64,000 bases of DNA from Omphiscola glabra (Eukaryota > Mollusca > Gastropoda > Lymnaeidae), in assembly GCA_964017045.1 (NCBI GenBank), contig OZ024794.1, positions 50,969,013 to 51,033,012 of the forward strand, read 5' to 3'. Positions 33,651-44,782 of the stretch are shown here, in pieces. A program made the position numbers and the translations under genes. Positions within the stretch are counted from its first letter, which is position 1; each line of letters opens with the position of its first letter. The notes below the pieces were generated by a model. That model was not told the DNA's origin, ran no database searches, and saw only the letters and a list, made by a program, of their open reading frames with translations.

Positions 33651-35335
33651 GGTTTCCAGACACACACGACAGTCATTTACACTGCCAACTTCTTAAGAAA
33701 ATACAACATTTAATGTGCAGTTGAATGTAACGGGTAAACACCAACTAATTCATCAAACCGTTAGATTGTCAACGAAAAAGGCCGTAAGGAAACCAACACA
33801 AATACCAGCCGCTTAAAAAATAACGTGTCCGCACTGAGTACCATCACTTTACCAATAGCGCCTCAAGTGCTTTAATTTGTTTGACATCTAAACACTCTCC
33901 ACGGCTAATCCGCCGGCTTTTTGTGAGATCTTATCTCCAGCACTTTCATCGAATCAGCTGTGGGGGGGAGTTGCTAACGTTTGACCGGAAACAAATCGAA
34001 TTTCCACAGGCCGTGTAGATAGCCGGAGTGTCACCCTGTCAGAAAAAGTTGTCGACCTAAATCAGGGGTTCTTACCCTTTGGCGCTTAGGGACACCCAAC
34101 TTGGGCGTCCGTGAAAATGTTAGTGGCCTTCATACGACTGTCAAAGGGGGGGTCAATGGACTCAAAAAATATTTAGAACCACGGACCGAAAAGCAACCTC
34201 TTGTCTTATCAGCAGAGTATCAAGGAAACACAGGAATACCGTTGGAAGCGTTTCTAACCGTAGAAGCCAAAGCCGAGGAGGACTCGAGGGTTTTTGGGGA
34301 GTGGGGAAAAAACTATAGCCAAAAGCTACAATATGACATTGAAGGGTCTTTTAAAAATAAAATAAAAAGTTGAGTGTGCTCTCGTTTAGGTTTGGAAGAC
34401 GTGAAACTTTGACGAGACATTGAGAAATATTTGATAGTATCGACACATTCGGGTCGTGTAGGCTAACACAAGTTACACTTATGCTAAACCCGATTATGAT
34501 TCTAGAAATTCAGCCACGATAATTGCAGTTTAGACACGATATTAACACGTTACGTCCTGTTACTGGAAGTTAACCCTATGCTAATCTCTTGCAACTGTTC
34601 TAGAATTCATACCTGACAATGACATCAAGTTATACTATAGGCTACCATTTCAAATGACACCAGCCCAGGCACTTAAATTTTGCATTGATGGGTTTAGCCG
34701 ATAGGATTATTGACACCCCAGACAAAAAATTGACTCCTCTTGCAATAATTTGCACCCTAAAGCCGTAAGTGTGCATGGGGAAGGAACTTACTTCGGACCC
34801 AGATCTCTGTCTACCTCAATTCCACTCCGCGTGCCAACACGCCTTGGTGTCAATGCTTTCGTCAGTTTGAAATCTGACACCAAATCAGACATTCCGAGGC
34901 CATTCCCTCATTTTTATTAGCGGTACCCACCAGTATCACAGAGAAGTACTTCATGTTTATGAGAAGTGTCCGCAGTGTCACAGACAGACACTGTCTACAA
35001 GTGAAACCATTTATTCTCTTTATATTTCATTTTACTTGCAAGTACATTTCGAATATCGTTGTACTTCTCCAAGTTTTTAACTATTTATGTATGTGATATA
35101 CAACAATTCAGCGCGTATTTGCAGATAAAAGGGGTGACACTCGGTAACATAGTAGTATCTTACAGATAATAATACACACAAATATACATAAAGCTAACCG
35201 ACACCAAAATGAGGAATAACCTCTTATTAAGACACCAGTCCTTTCTGTTTGTATGTGAATCGTGTGCATTGGACATATTAATGCATATATTATATGCACA
35301 TTTTAAAAATATTGGAATACATATACGTATTCAAA
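33651..35335. other. single-copy stretch, no gene recognised
   Basis: At 34063 a caggggttcttaccctttgg sequence looks like the left end of another hAT-type element, but no matching right end was found. A 90-codon open frame at 34101-34373 starts just inside it and has no recognised domain. Confidence 0.4.
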
Positions 35336-35338
35336 TCT

Positions 35339-35465
35339 TGGTATACGTAAACATATATTCATATATTGGTATACATATTCACATATTGGTGCGTATTCAC
35401 ATATTGGTGCATATTCACATATTGGTGCATATTCACATATTGGTGCATATTCACATATTTATTTA
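35339..35465. repeat. 18-bp tandem repeat, about 7 copies
   Basis: Unit ttcacatattggtgcata, AT-rich, diverged at the left. Confidence 0.9.
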
Positions 35466-35469
35466 TAAA

Positions 35470-36235
35470 CAGACATGAGAGATGGCTAAAATTTGCTGCT
35501 GTTCGGTGTCATTCTTATACGAGACACACTGACATAACAAGAAGTGTCTCAGTGTCCAAACACCACTGGTGTAAAGCTTCTATTCGCCAACCCTCAATAA
35601 TACCTAGCCGACAATCATTAAGAATAAAGTATAGTTTAACATCAACTGCTCCTCGTATATCAATCTATTGCCTGGCCCTGTCCTATTCTATCAGGAAACC
35701 TTTTGAAGAGCCGTTTTTACCCCCCCCCCCCCCAAAAAAAAAGTGCACAGTAGGGGGTGTGGCGTAGTGTGAAACTAATACGGTGTGCCGCCATTGTCAC
35801 CGAGAGCCACACAAAGATGGCGCTGGTCTTGACTTATGCCATACACGGGACCGGTAACGCCTTAATGAACACCGCGCGGCAAGGGCGGCCATTGTTCCAC
35901 ACAGTGTCGTATGGCTGGTAGTAGCTTCCTCCTGTGGCAGCCGGCTCCTCGTCCCCGTGCATCACGCTGTCGTACTGGTGTCAGAGCGAGCTTACCGGAA
36001 TCTTAACGGCCGTCAACTACCGAGTATAGGTCAACGTTTAGATCGGACGGGTGTGTATTCTGTCCGAATGGGGGAAAGAAGTGTTTCGTCATTAGTATAA
36101 ATACCAGAGACTGCCATCTGGCAAATCATTCTGTTGACTATAACTGTGAGTCCAAGCGTGAAGTCACGAACCTTTATTTTGAGCTGCGTATTTTTGGGTT
36201 GTCAATAGCGGAAGCGCACTAGCATGGACTCTGAT
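35470..36235. other. single-copy stretch with a GC-rich block at 35790-36020
   Basis: The GC- and CpG-richer block is non-repetitive and could be regulatory or an unrecognised 5' exon region, but I see no frame resembling Slit N-terminal sequence. A poly(C) run lies near 35720. Confidence 0.35.
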
Positions 36236-36239
36236 ACGG

Positions 36240-36579
36240 AATCTAAATATTTAACACAGAATATCTAATACTAACTCTGTATATCATACTGAGTCTGAAT
36301 ATCTTACTAAGTCTGAATTTCTATTACTGAGTCTGAATATCCAATAGTGAGTATGAATATCTACTAATGAATCTGAATATCTTATGCCGAATCTGAATTA
36401 CTAATTCTGAGTCTGAATATCTAATACTGAGTCTGAATATCTAATACTGAGTCTGAATATCTAATACCGAGTCTGAATATCTAATAATGAGTCTGAATAT
36501 CTAATACCGAGTCTGAATATCTAATACTGAGTCTGAATATCTAATACCGAGTCTGAATATCTAATACTGAGTCTGAGAG
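36240..36579. repeat. 20-bp tandem repeat, about 16 copies
   Basis: Unit gagtctgaatatctaatact, diverged at the left, homogeneous at the right. Confidence 0.92.
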
Positions 36580-36738
36580 ATATTAAAATTAATTTCCGGC
36601 ATTTTCAAAGCTTTTCTTGTGTTTTCCCAAACCATATTAATTAAAGATCAGCTCCATCAGGGGGAATTCGTTCTCTGAAAACCAGGGCCGACAGATAGAA
36701 CAATTCTTTTGTTCTTATTTACCAGCGTGCCCCCCACC

Positions 36739-36895
36739 CAGTGGCGTAGCAAGGGGGGGCATCATGCCCGGGCGCTACTCACAAAGAGGCGCCAAATGGT
36801 GTATTTTACATATAATATTGTATGGTTTTCGAATGGGGGGGGGGCCGCTAAAAAGGTATTTGCCCCGGGCGCGAGTTAAGCTCGCTACGCCACTG
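36739..36895. mobile_element. 157-bp TIR MITE (cagtggcgtagc ends)
   Basis: It starts cagtggcgtagcaagg and ends ctcgctacgccactg, inverted copies. Internal gcccgggcgc and gccccgggcgc are also inverted. The 8-bp flanks do not match, so the target duplication is lost or the boundaries are altered. hAT-like from its CAGTG terminus. Confidence 0.72.
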
Positions 36896-37064
36896 CTTTG
36901 GTATCATCCTTTGTTATGTACTGTTTTTTTCGAAAAGAGCCATAGACTTAAAAAAGAGATAAAATTCCCCATTAATAACAGCCCGTAATAGTAATCAAAA
37001 ACATGTTCCATTTATTTGGATCAATAAAAACGATATTAAAAATGATCTTATCTTAAAATACATT

Positions 37065-37103
37065 TGTTAAGGACTTGTTCTTGTAGGTATTTTGTGTATT
37101 GTG
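37065..37103 (+). mobile_element. 5' LTR remnant
   Basis: tgttaaggacttgt, then gtattttgtg, shared with the start of the 3' LTR with a short insertion between. Similarity ends after about 39 bp. Confidence 0.6.
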
Positions 37104-37138
37104 AAAATGTGCAAACCGTTGATTGAATTGTACAATAT

Positions 37139-37579
37139 GTGGATGCTGAGAAAGTATTAGATGGGGCTGTTGGTAATATAAGGGGCGCAGCTTTGGTAAT
37201 TGCACAACATGAGGGTTTCGACACTGGACAACAGGGAGATGTTGTTAGTGTTGGTTTGGTTGAAGAGGGATTTGTGGATTTTGTACAGCAAGGGGATGTT
37301 GGTTTAGTGCAAGAGGGAGATGTTAATAATATTAACAATTGGACAAGCTACGGAGATCACGGGGTAGGGGCCGTGAGCTTGTCAAGGGGACGTCAGTTCA
37401 ACAAAGTGGAGATCAGTGGAGATGACCTTACGTGGAGCTACGAGGGTAGTTGTCTAATCGGTGAATTTTGTGGTGTTGGAGACACTGGTTGCTCGAGGAT
37501 TGAGAACCGTGTTGGTGCTGAGATTAACATTTTTGTTTTTTTTAAAATCCTGATTATGTACATTAAGTGGAGGGTGTGA
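37139..37579 (+). other. unrecognised open frame inside the LTR element
   Basis: A 146-codon plus-strand frame rich in Gly, Val and Asp, with QQGDV/QEGDV repeats in its first half. The minus strand is also partly open (Thr/Ser/Cys/Pro-rich, 96 codons). No retroviral motif was found. It may be a remnant of an internal gene or chance; I cannot tell. Confidence 0.2.
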
Positions 37580-37667
37580 GTTTTTCCCCTTGAGATGTGG
37601 GTAGGAAAACTTTTTTTTTTTGGATGTTCATGTGTACGATATATATTTGATTTATTATATCACGAGA

Positions 37668-38002
37668 GCCAGGAGTGCTCAAAGCTTGAGAGCCATTAGA
37701 GCCAGGAGAGCCAGGAGTGCTCAAAGTTTGAGAGCCATGAGAGCCAGGAGTGCTCAAAGCTTGAGAGCCATGAGAGCCAGGAGAGCCAGGAGTGCTCAAA
37801 GTTTGAGAGCCATGAGAGCCAGGAGTGCTCAAAGCTTGAGAGTCATGAGAGCCAGGAGAGCCAGGAGTGCTGAAAGCTTGAGAGCCATGAGAGCCAGGAG
37901 AGCCAGGAGTGCTCAAACCTTGAGATCCATGAGAGCCAGGAGAGCCAAGAGTGCTCAAAGCTTGAGAGCCATGAGAGCCAGGAGTGCTCAAAGCTTAAGA
38001 GC
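37668..38002. repeat. 33-bp minisatellite with optional 9-bp insert
   Basis: Unit gccaggagtgctcaaagctt then gagagccatgaga. Some units have an additional gccaggaga, giving 42 bp. Both lengths are multiples of 3, so both strands stay open (SAQSLRAMRAR and STPGSHGSQAL). Confidence 0.92.
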
Positions 38003-38079
38003 CATGATATCTGAGAATTAACGTTTGTTAAATGGTTTGGGTTTTTTGAGGTGAGTGTTTTCCATAGGTTGGTAGGTGA

Positions 38080-38740
38080 GGTTGTTGGTGTTGTTGAGGT
38101 TGTTGGTGTTGTTGAGGTTGTTGGTGTTGTTGAGGTTGTTGGTGTTGTCGAGGTTGTTGGTGTTGTCGAGGTTGTTGGTGTTGTCGAGGTTGTTGGTGTT
38201 GTCGAGGTTGTTGGTGTTGTCGAGGTTGTTGGTGTTGTCGAGGTTGTTGGTGTTGTCGAGGTTGTTGGTGTTGTCGAGGTTGTTGGCGTTGTCGAGGTTG
38301 TTGGCGTTGTCGAGGTTGTTGGTGTTGTCGAGGTTGTTGGTGTTGTCGAGGTTGTTGGTGTTGTCGAGGTAGTTGGTGTTGTCGAGGTTGTTGGCGTTGT
38401 CGAGGTTGTTGGCGTTGTCGAGGTTGTTGGTGTTGTCGAGGTTGTTGGCGTTGTCGAGGTTGTTGGTGTTGTCGAGGTTGTTGGTGTTGTCGGTGTAGTT
38501 GGTGTTATCGAGGTTGTTGGTGTTGTTGAGGTTGTTGGTGTTGTCGAGGTTGTTGGTGTTGTCGAGGTTGTTGGTGTTGTCGAGGTTGTTGGTGTTGTTG
38601 GTGTTGTTAAGGTTGTTGGTGTTGTTGGTGTTGTTGAGGTTGTTGGTGTTGTCGAGGCTGTTGGTGTTGTTGAGGTTGTTGGTGTTGTTGAGGTTGTTGG
38701 TGTTGTTGAGGTTGTTGGTGTTGTCGAGGTTGTTGACATC
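38080..38740. repeat. 18-bp minisatellite, about 37 copies
   Basis: Unit gttgttggtgttgtcgag. Open in several frames (VVGVVE on plus, TTPTTS on minus, 299 codons); the mucin-like minus frame is most simply a repeat product. Confidence 0.95.
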
Positions 38741-38776
38741 ATAAATGTTTTATTTCAAGAGAGCGGTCACTGCACT

Positions 38777-38985
38777 GATTGAGTCCATTGCTCTGATCGT
38801 GTTCATTGCTCTGATTGTGTCCATGGCTCTGATCGTGTCCATTGCTCTGATCGTGTCCATTGCTCTGATCGTGTCCATTGCTCTGTTCATTGCCCTGATT
38901 GTGTTCATTGCACTGATTGTGTTCATTGCCCTGATCGTGTTCATTGCCCTGATCGTGTTCATTGCTCTGATTGTGTTCATTGTTA
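38777..38985. repeat. 18-bp minisatellite, about 11 copies
   Basis: Unit attgctctgatcgtgtcc, unrelated in sequence to the neighbouring 18-bp array. Confidence 0.92.
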
Positions 38986-39454
38986 CAATTTTGATGATTT
39001 TGATATTGTTATATTTAAGAATTTAAATGTGAAAATACTTCATTCGTTGGTCGACAGTGTGTCAAAAGACCGTAGTGTAATGAAACAAGTGAGAATTGAG
39101 AGTGTAGAGCTGAGCTGCGAAAACAAATTTGCCTTCATTTTGTCTGGCGACTGACAGACGTAATACCCCGCCCTCTTTAAATGTGAATTTCGGACTGGAC
39201 AATGTCCGCATGAGTTCATAGGTGTTGACATTTTTCCCCACTAGCAAGCAGAGTTTGTTTTAGGGTCACTTTCTGGGTGTGTGACAATTTTTGTTGTCAA
39301 TGTAATAATTTGTTCCTATTTGGATAAGAGCATGAAGTCTAAATTGTGTTTTGGTAAATTAAATAAGTCACTTCCTCTTAAATGTAAAGAAGTTAATGTT
39401 TTTCAAATTAATGTCAAAGAAAAAAATGAGGGTTTTGGGGGGGGGGGGGGAGAA

Positions 39455-39736
39455 TGTTAAGGACTTGTATGTATTTTGTGATTGCGTATTGGTTGGAAAA
39501 TATTTGGGTAGATGTTGGTATTAAATGCATGAGATTTTGTGACGTATTTAGCGTAAGGGGAAATGACGTATTGTTGTGTAGTGTGTTGTGATTGTGTAAT
39601 GGCAGCAGTTGACAATGTAGTTTAGTTGTGCGGTTAATGAAGATATACTTTATTCTAAGAATCGATGGTTAGTGTGGTTACCATAACCCGTAGACAAACG
39701 AAGCTATCGAGCAGGGTAAGATACCTGCTCGACACA
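39455..39736 (+). mobile_element. 3' LTR, 282 bp
   Basis: It begins tgttaagg and ends gacaca, lies directly after a purine tract and directly before acatt, which also precedes the element at its other end. An AT-rich gatatactttattc lies about 90 bp before the end. Confidence 0.68.
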
Positions 39737-39741
39737 ACATT

Positions 39742-40480
39742 GATGAGCCTCGTTGCATTTATTGCCCCCCACCCCCCCCCCTCCTTAAGCCCCACCCCAC
39801 CAAATATATTAGTTACAACACTCTTCTAGATCCCCGAGATACTTTGAAGAACCAAAATGTTTTAAGTTTGGCCAAGTAAAACAAGAGGTCTATCATCGGC
39901 AAAAAGGTCAGCTGGGAGGGATAAATCAGGCGTAAGAAGGATGGACAGGTATCTCTGTGGAGCAGGGATACGAGTGTGCCGAGGACAGGGCGGACTGCTC
40001 TATTTCAACTGGTTCTCAACCCATAGAAGGGTCGGGTGAAATCATGGCAATAACCTCTTGAGCCCTAAAAAAACGGGAACCACTGGAAGTTGGAAGAAAA
40101 AAAAGAAGCTTTATCTTTGTTTTCTATTTCTTTATTTAAAAAGAAGTGAAGGGAAAAAAATGGTAGTGGGTGGGTGGGTGTGTATGTGTGTGTGTGGGGG
40201 AGGGGCGCTGTTGGAAGGGAAAACTGCGTGGGGGGGGGTTAATTGCCGAATTTACTAGGGACGTTAGCATGGGGGAAAAACGAAAGGGGTGAGGTTGAAT
40301 CAGTGACAAACACAACTTTTGTGGCTCCTTGATGTTGTGTCTTGTTGATGTTCACGTGATCCGAATGTTTAAAAAAAACAACAAAGACAACTGGTTTACG
40401 CCGTGAATGATTGAACATGGCATCGACCAGGGAGGTTTCTGTACTCATCTATGAGACTGAATGAGATGATCATTGAATCT
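39742..40480. other. single-copy stretch, no gene recognised
   Basis: C- and A-rich patches and a ggtgggtgggtgtgtatgtg simple repeat near 40170. Nothing coding was recognised. Confidence 0.5.
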
Positions 40481-40899
40481 TACAGCACTGCTTGCCTCAA
40501 GATTACAGCACTGCTTACCTCAAGATTACAGCACTGCTTGCCTCAAGATTACAGCACTGCTTGCCTCAAGATTACAGCACTGCTTGCCTCAAGATTACAG
40601 CACTGCTTGCCTCAAGATTACAGCACTGCTTGCCTCAAGATTACAGCACTGCTTGCCTCAAGATTACAGCACTGCTTGCCTCAAGATTACAGCACTGCTT
40701 GCCTCAAGATTACAGCACTGCTTACCTCAAGATTACAGCACTGCTTGCCTCAAGATTACAGCACTGCTTGCCTCAAGATTACAGCACTGCTTGCCTCAAG
40801 ATTACAGCACTGCTTGCCTCAAGATTACAGCACTGCTTGCCTCAAGATTACAGCACTGCTTGCCTCAAGATTACAGCACTGCTTGCCTCAAGATTACAG
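40481..40899. repeat. 23-bp minisatellite, about 18 copies
   Basis: Unit ctgcttgcctcaagattaca then gca, nearly identical in all copies. Because 23 is not a multiple of 3 and the unit has no stop in any plus frame, all three plus frames are open and give the same peptide cycle (three overlapping frames of 145-174 codons). Confidence 0.96.
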
Positions 40900-42255
40900 G
40901 TCGAGGTATGGGTTTATTTGATAAGTTGACACAATTGGACCATTCAAATTATAGTGGGCGCAAGAGTGTCACCCCCCTCCCCTCCCTCCCCTTCTGACAG
41001 ACACCAAAAATAAATTATAAAAACGAACTTACGAGACAACATCCAAACTGAGTCACCGTAAAAAAGGAGGGGGGGGGGGAACTGTTACGTCATTAAATCT
41101 CAATGATTATTTCCCCCCACCCCTTAACAATTAACCCAAATTGACGTCAAGTCAGCACGCGAGTGTGTTTCCTGTTAGTTGGGCTTCCAATCATTAACCT
41201 TCATCAATGCCATCTCATCGTCTTTCTTTTGTTTCATAGTTGTGCACACCTCGAGGTAAAAGTGTTCCAGGTATCGCCAGAAGTCCGTGAGAAATATAAT
41301 TTTTGATAGGAAAAGGCAATACCTTTTGAAAAAAGTAATGAATATAAAAGGACAGATTTTAAGGAAAAAAAGAAGGGACGGGTGAGAAGAGGAAAATAAA
41401 AGTAAAAAAAAAAAAAAAAAAGAATGAATGAATGAAATAAAGTGGGGAATGAAACAGATCATCAAGATCCCGTGAAATGCCTCAGTGAAGACATTAGTTG
41501 GAGGTGCTGGCCTCTCGCTGCTTCCTCGTGCGATGCTTGCTCGTCCCCTCTCTCCTCATTAGACGAGATAGCGAGTGACGTTTTCCCTGAAAGAACAAAG
41601 TGAAAGGCCGTGTAGGCCTTGGCGAGCGTAATGAAAGAGTTGACTTGACAGCTGTTACAGGCAGCATGGCTTGGAAGAGGGCTGCCGGTGGTGGTGGATT
41701 CAGTAAAGGGTGGTGGTGAATCGGTTAGGGTGAGGGGCTGGGGCAGCAGAGCAGAATGGCTCCCCCCCCCCAACCCCACCACTATGTAGTCATATCTGGT
41801 TTCATGACTTGGTGTGTGTTTCCCAACAGCGTGATGTCCTCGTGGTGAGCTCACGCCCCGAAGTTCTCTGTGCTATGATTCTGATATTGCTGGCGCGCAA
41901 TGATGACCCCCTTGTCAATGAGAGGGTTTGAATGGCCGCAAATTCAGAGAGAGAGGGTTGAAATCTAGACAAGCCATATTTCTCCAACAACGGCCGTCGT
42001 TGAGTTACCCAAACAATGAACGAAACTGTTTAATCTCTAGCTAAAGACGTGTTCGGCACTGTTCAGTGCTGTACTCATATATATATATAATCGAGGCGTG
42101 AAAAGATGGAGATTAAAAAAGGAAAATGAGATTTTGTAACGTGTAGAAATATGGTGATTTTTAGATGGAGTTGGAATCACGAAAAAAAAACACTTTAATG
42201 TTTCGTAATTGAAACTATTTTATTTTGAGTTTTCAATTAGAAAACAAAATGGAGA
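40900..42255. other. single-copy stretch, no gene recognised
   Basis: Overlapping minus-strand open frames at 41462-41990 lack recognisable domains. Poly(A) tract near 41404. Confidence 0.45.
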
Positions 42256-42256
42256 T

Positions 42257-42493
42257 ATTAGTCTCTGACTTCAATCCTGGTAGATATCCAAATAGAACTA
42301 TTAGTCTCTGACTTCAATCCTGGTAGAAATCCAAATAGATCTATTCGTCTCTGACTTCAATCCTGGTAGAAATCCAAATAGCTATATTCGTCTCTGACTT
42401 CAATCCTGGTAGAAATCCAAATAGATCTATTCGTCTCTGACTTCAATCCTGGTAGAAATCCAAATAGATCTATTAGTCTCTGACTTCAATCTT
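42257..42493. repeat. 43-bp tandem repeat, about 5 copies
   Basis: Unit tattcgtctctgacttcaat then cctggtagaaatccaaatagatc. Confidence 0.92.
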
Positions 42494-42795
42494 TGCCCAA
42501 GATACGTTCGATCTTCAGAGAATATTGTTAGCGCTGGGGGTGAGATGTAAAATCGGTCCTACCAACTCACTACTGACAGTTTGAGAATCACACTGAGACA
42601 TCAGAGAGTCTTTGATGAGAGCCATTGAGATTCACATGAGTCCTAAAAATTAGGAAAAGCAGTGGGCGATAGGCAAGTTGAGGAATTTACAGGCATACTC
42701 GGGGGTCTATGTAACAGGATGGTCAAGGTGATAGGATGCCCATTGGACGGGATATTTAGAATTTTGTATTTGCTTTTAAATTGAAAACTTATGAT

Positions 42796-43022
42796 TGAGC
42801 TGCCCTTATATAGACACAACCATGTCATCTCTTCAGTTCCTGATAGACACAACAATGTCATCTCCACAGTCCCTGATAGATACTAACAACCATGTACAGT
42901 TCCTGATACAGTCACAACCATTTCATCTATACAGTCCCTAATACAGACACAATCATGTCATCTATTCAGTCTAAGATACAGACATAACCATGTCATCTAT
43001 TCAGTCTTTGATACAGACACAA
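42796..43022. repeat. diverged repeat of about 33-37 bp
   Basis: Copies of the type gatacagacacaaccatgtc atctattcagtc, with variable spacing. Confidence 0.8.
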
Positions 43023-43098
43023 TATGCGCGAAATGTCAAAACAAATCCAAACGAGGTTACGTCAGTTGTGTAACCAGTTGACTGGCGGGGCGGTGGGC

Positions 43099-43594
43099 GT
43101 ATGGAATAACGCACGTACTAAACTCCAGCAGGATGGTACCAGCCGGACACACGTAAGAGAAGTATGGAATAACCCACGTACTAAACTCCAGCAGGATGGT
43201 ATCAGCCGGACACACGTAAGAGAAGTATGGAATAACGCACGTACTAAACTCCAGCAGGATGGTACCAGCCGGACACACGTAAGAGAAGTATGGAATAACG
43301 CACGTACTAAACTCCAGCAGGATGGTACCAGCCGGACACACGTAAGAGAAGTATGGAATAAGGCACGTACTAAACTCCAGCAGGATGGTACCAGCCGGAC
43401 ACACGTAAGAGAAGTATGGAATAACGCACGTACTAAACTCCAGCAGGATGGTACCAGCCGGACACACGTAAGAGAAGTATGGAATAACGCACGTACTAAA
43501 CTCCAGCAGGATGGTACCAGCCGGACACACGTAAGAGAAGTATGGAATAACGCACGTACTAAACTCCAGCAGGATGGTACCAGCTGGACACACG
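43099..43594. repeat. 63-bp tandem repeat, 8 copies, open on both strands
   Basis: Unit gtatggaataacgcacgtac then taaactccagcaggatggta and ccagccggacacacgtaagagaa. 63 bp is 21 codons: VWNNARTKLQQDGTSRTHVRE on plus, CPAGTILLEFSTCVIPYFSYV on minus. The few differences between copies change both readings, which argues against protein-level selection. No start context, flanking exon or family match. Confidence 0.93.
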
Positions 43595-43669
43595 TTCGAG
43601 TTCTTCTACTTCTTGTACCCCCACAGTTATTTAATGAGCACGGGGGGTTTGAATCTAAACAAAAATAAT

Positions 43670-44685
43670 TACTTCTCTACACTCAATACCTAACGCTGAC
43701 TGCGTGTACGAGTAAGACGAGACGTAGAGTCGTTGAAAAATTCTATGTATCAACGAGGTCTGTGGTTAAGTGTTTATATTTGAACTCACTTTAACTGCAG
43801 ACGCTTTTAGCGGTGCAGCAGTTTCAAATATAAATAAGACAGAAACAAGATTTAAAAAAAAAAAATGCATTCCACGTGAACAACATACAAAATTCAAGCA
43901 AACTTAATAGGAATTCTCAAATGTCAAATTAAGTGCATAATTAAAAATAAGTTCGAATTTTTCGCGCATGACCCTTGAATCAGTGGACCGTACAGGTATT
44001 TTTTTTATACACGCCTCACGATTATTTTATTGGTTTATCGCTCCCTTCCACCTTAAGTTTGGGAACCCTTGCAACCATTCATACCGTATGTGTCTCCAAA
44101 CCACGACACAAGGTGATGGATGCTGATCCACCTGGACTCTCAACCACTGTGAGGTGTCAGACGAACCCGCAACACGATCCACTCCTGGATTAACTCCTAC
44201 CACCCCATCATTTTTTTTCTCCCCCATTGGAACTCTTTAAAAAATAAAAAAATAAAAAAATGACAATGGAGGCGGGCCTGTCTTTCCGGTTTGACGAGCG
44301 GAAGTTAATATCAACATCTTTTCGCCTTGATGGGGGCGAGAGACATATTCACCGGCTGCTAAAATGAAGAACGAAGGAGGCAGTGACATGTTTGAGACAT
44401 GACGAAATGGAATAGAACAAAACATGTAACAAGGTCAGGGTTAATGGCAGAGGCTTTAGAATTAAGCGTACGTCTGCTTGATCGCGTGCATAAGTTTCAG
44501 GTTTGAAAAATCAAAGAAGAAAAATTGATTTTTTAAAAAAAAGGCACTGTTGGGATCGTTTAAATCTTTGAGAAAATGTGAAACTATAACACCGTCCCCG
44601 CTCCCAATGGATTGTTTTAAGCGAAGTATTATAGCCAATAAACGGGAGGAACAAAAAAATAAGGAGAAGATCGAAACATAAATAT
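43670..44685. other. single-copy stretch, no gene recognised
   Basis: Short open frames only; an A-rich aaaaaataaa tract near 44237. Confidence 0.5.
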
Positions 44686-44686
44686 A

Positions 44687-44782
44687 ATGTGGTGCAGTTA
44701 GCTGTCTCATATGTGGTGCAGTTAGCTGTCTCATATGTGGTGCAGCTAGCTGTCTCATATGTGGTGCAGTTAGCTGTCTCAT
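44687..44782. repeat. 24-bp tandem repeat, 4 copies
   Basis: Unit atgtggtgcagttagctgtctcat. Confidence 0.93.

Larger units (their letters stand above)
37065..39736 (+). mobile_element. deletion-derivative LTR retrotransposon with TSD acatt
   Basis: The right end is a complete LTR-like sequence (39455-39736, TG..CA) preceded by a purine tract (G13 then agaa), as expected for a polypurine primer site. The left end starts with the same tgttaaggacttgt and a related gtattttgtg, but after about 39 bp it no longer matches the LTR. Identical acatt 5-mers flank the whole unit (37060-37064 and 39737-39741). No reverse transcriptase, integrase or protease frame was seen. The interior is an open but unrecognised frame (37139-37579), three minisatellites and about 450 bp of single-copy sequence. 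I read this as a non-autonomous element whose 5' LTR and most internal genes are deleted. Confidence 0.7.

Noticed and set aside
35790..36020. First exon or promoter of slit
   Set aside because: CpG-richer, but no Slit-like coding sequence, no convincing donor in frame and no core promoter motif.
38080..38742. Mucin-like protein of 299 residues on the minus strand (TTPTTS repeats)
   Set aside because: It is an 18-bp tandem array open in several frames on both strands, with no signal peptide, unique domain or splice context.
43024..43668. 214-residue plus-strand protein with 21-residue repeats
   Set aside because: The opposite strand is equally open, changes do not favour either reading, and there is no recognisable domain. 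Kept as a repeat and a finding.
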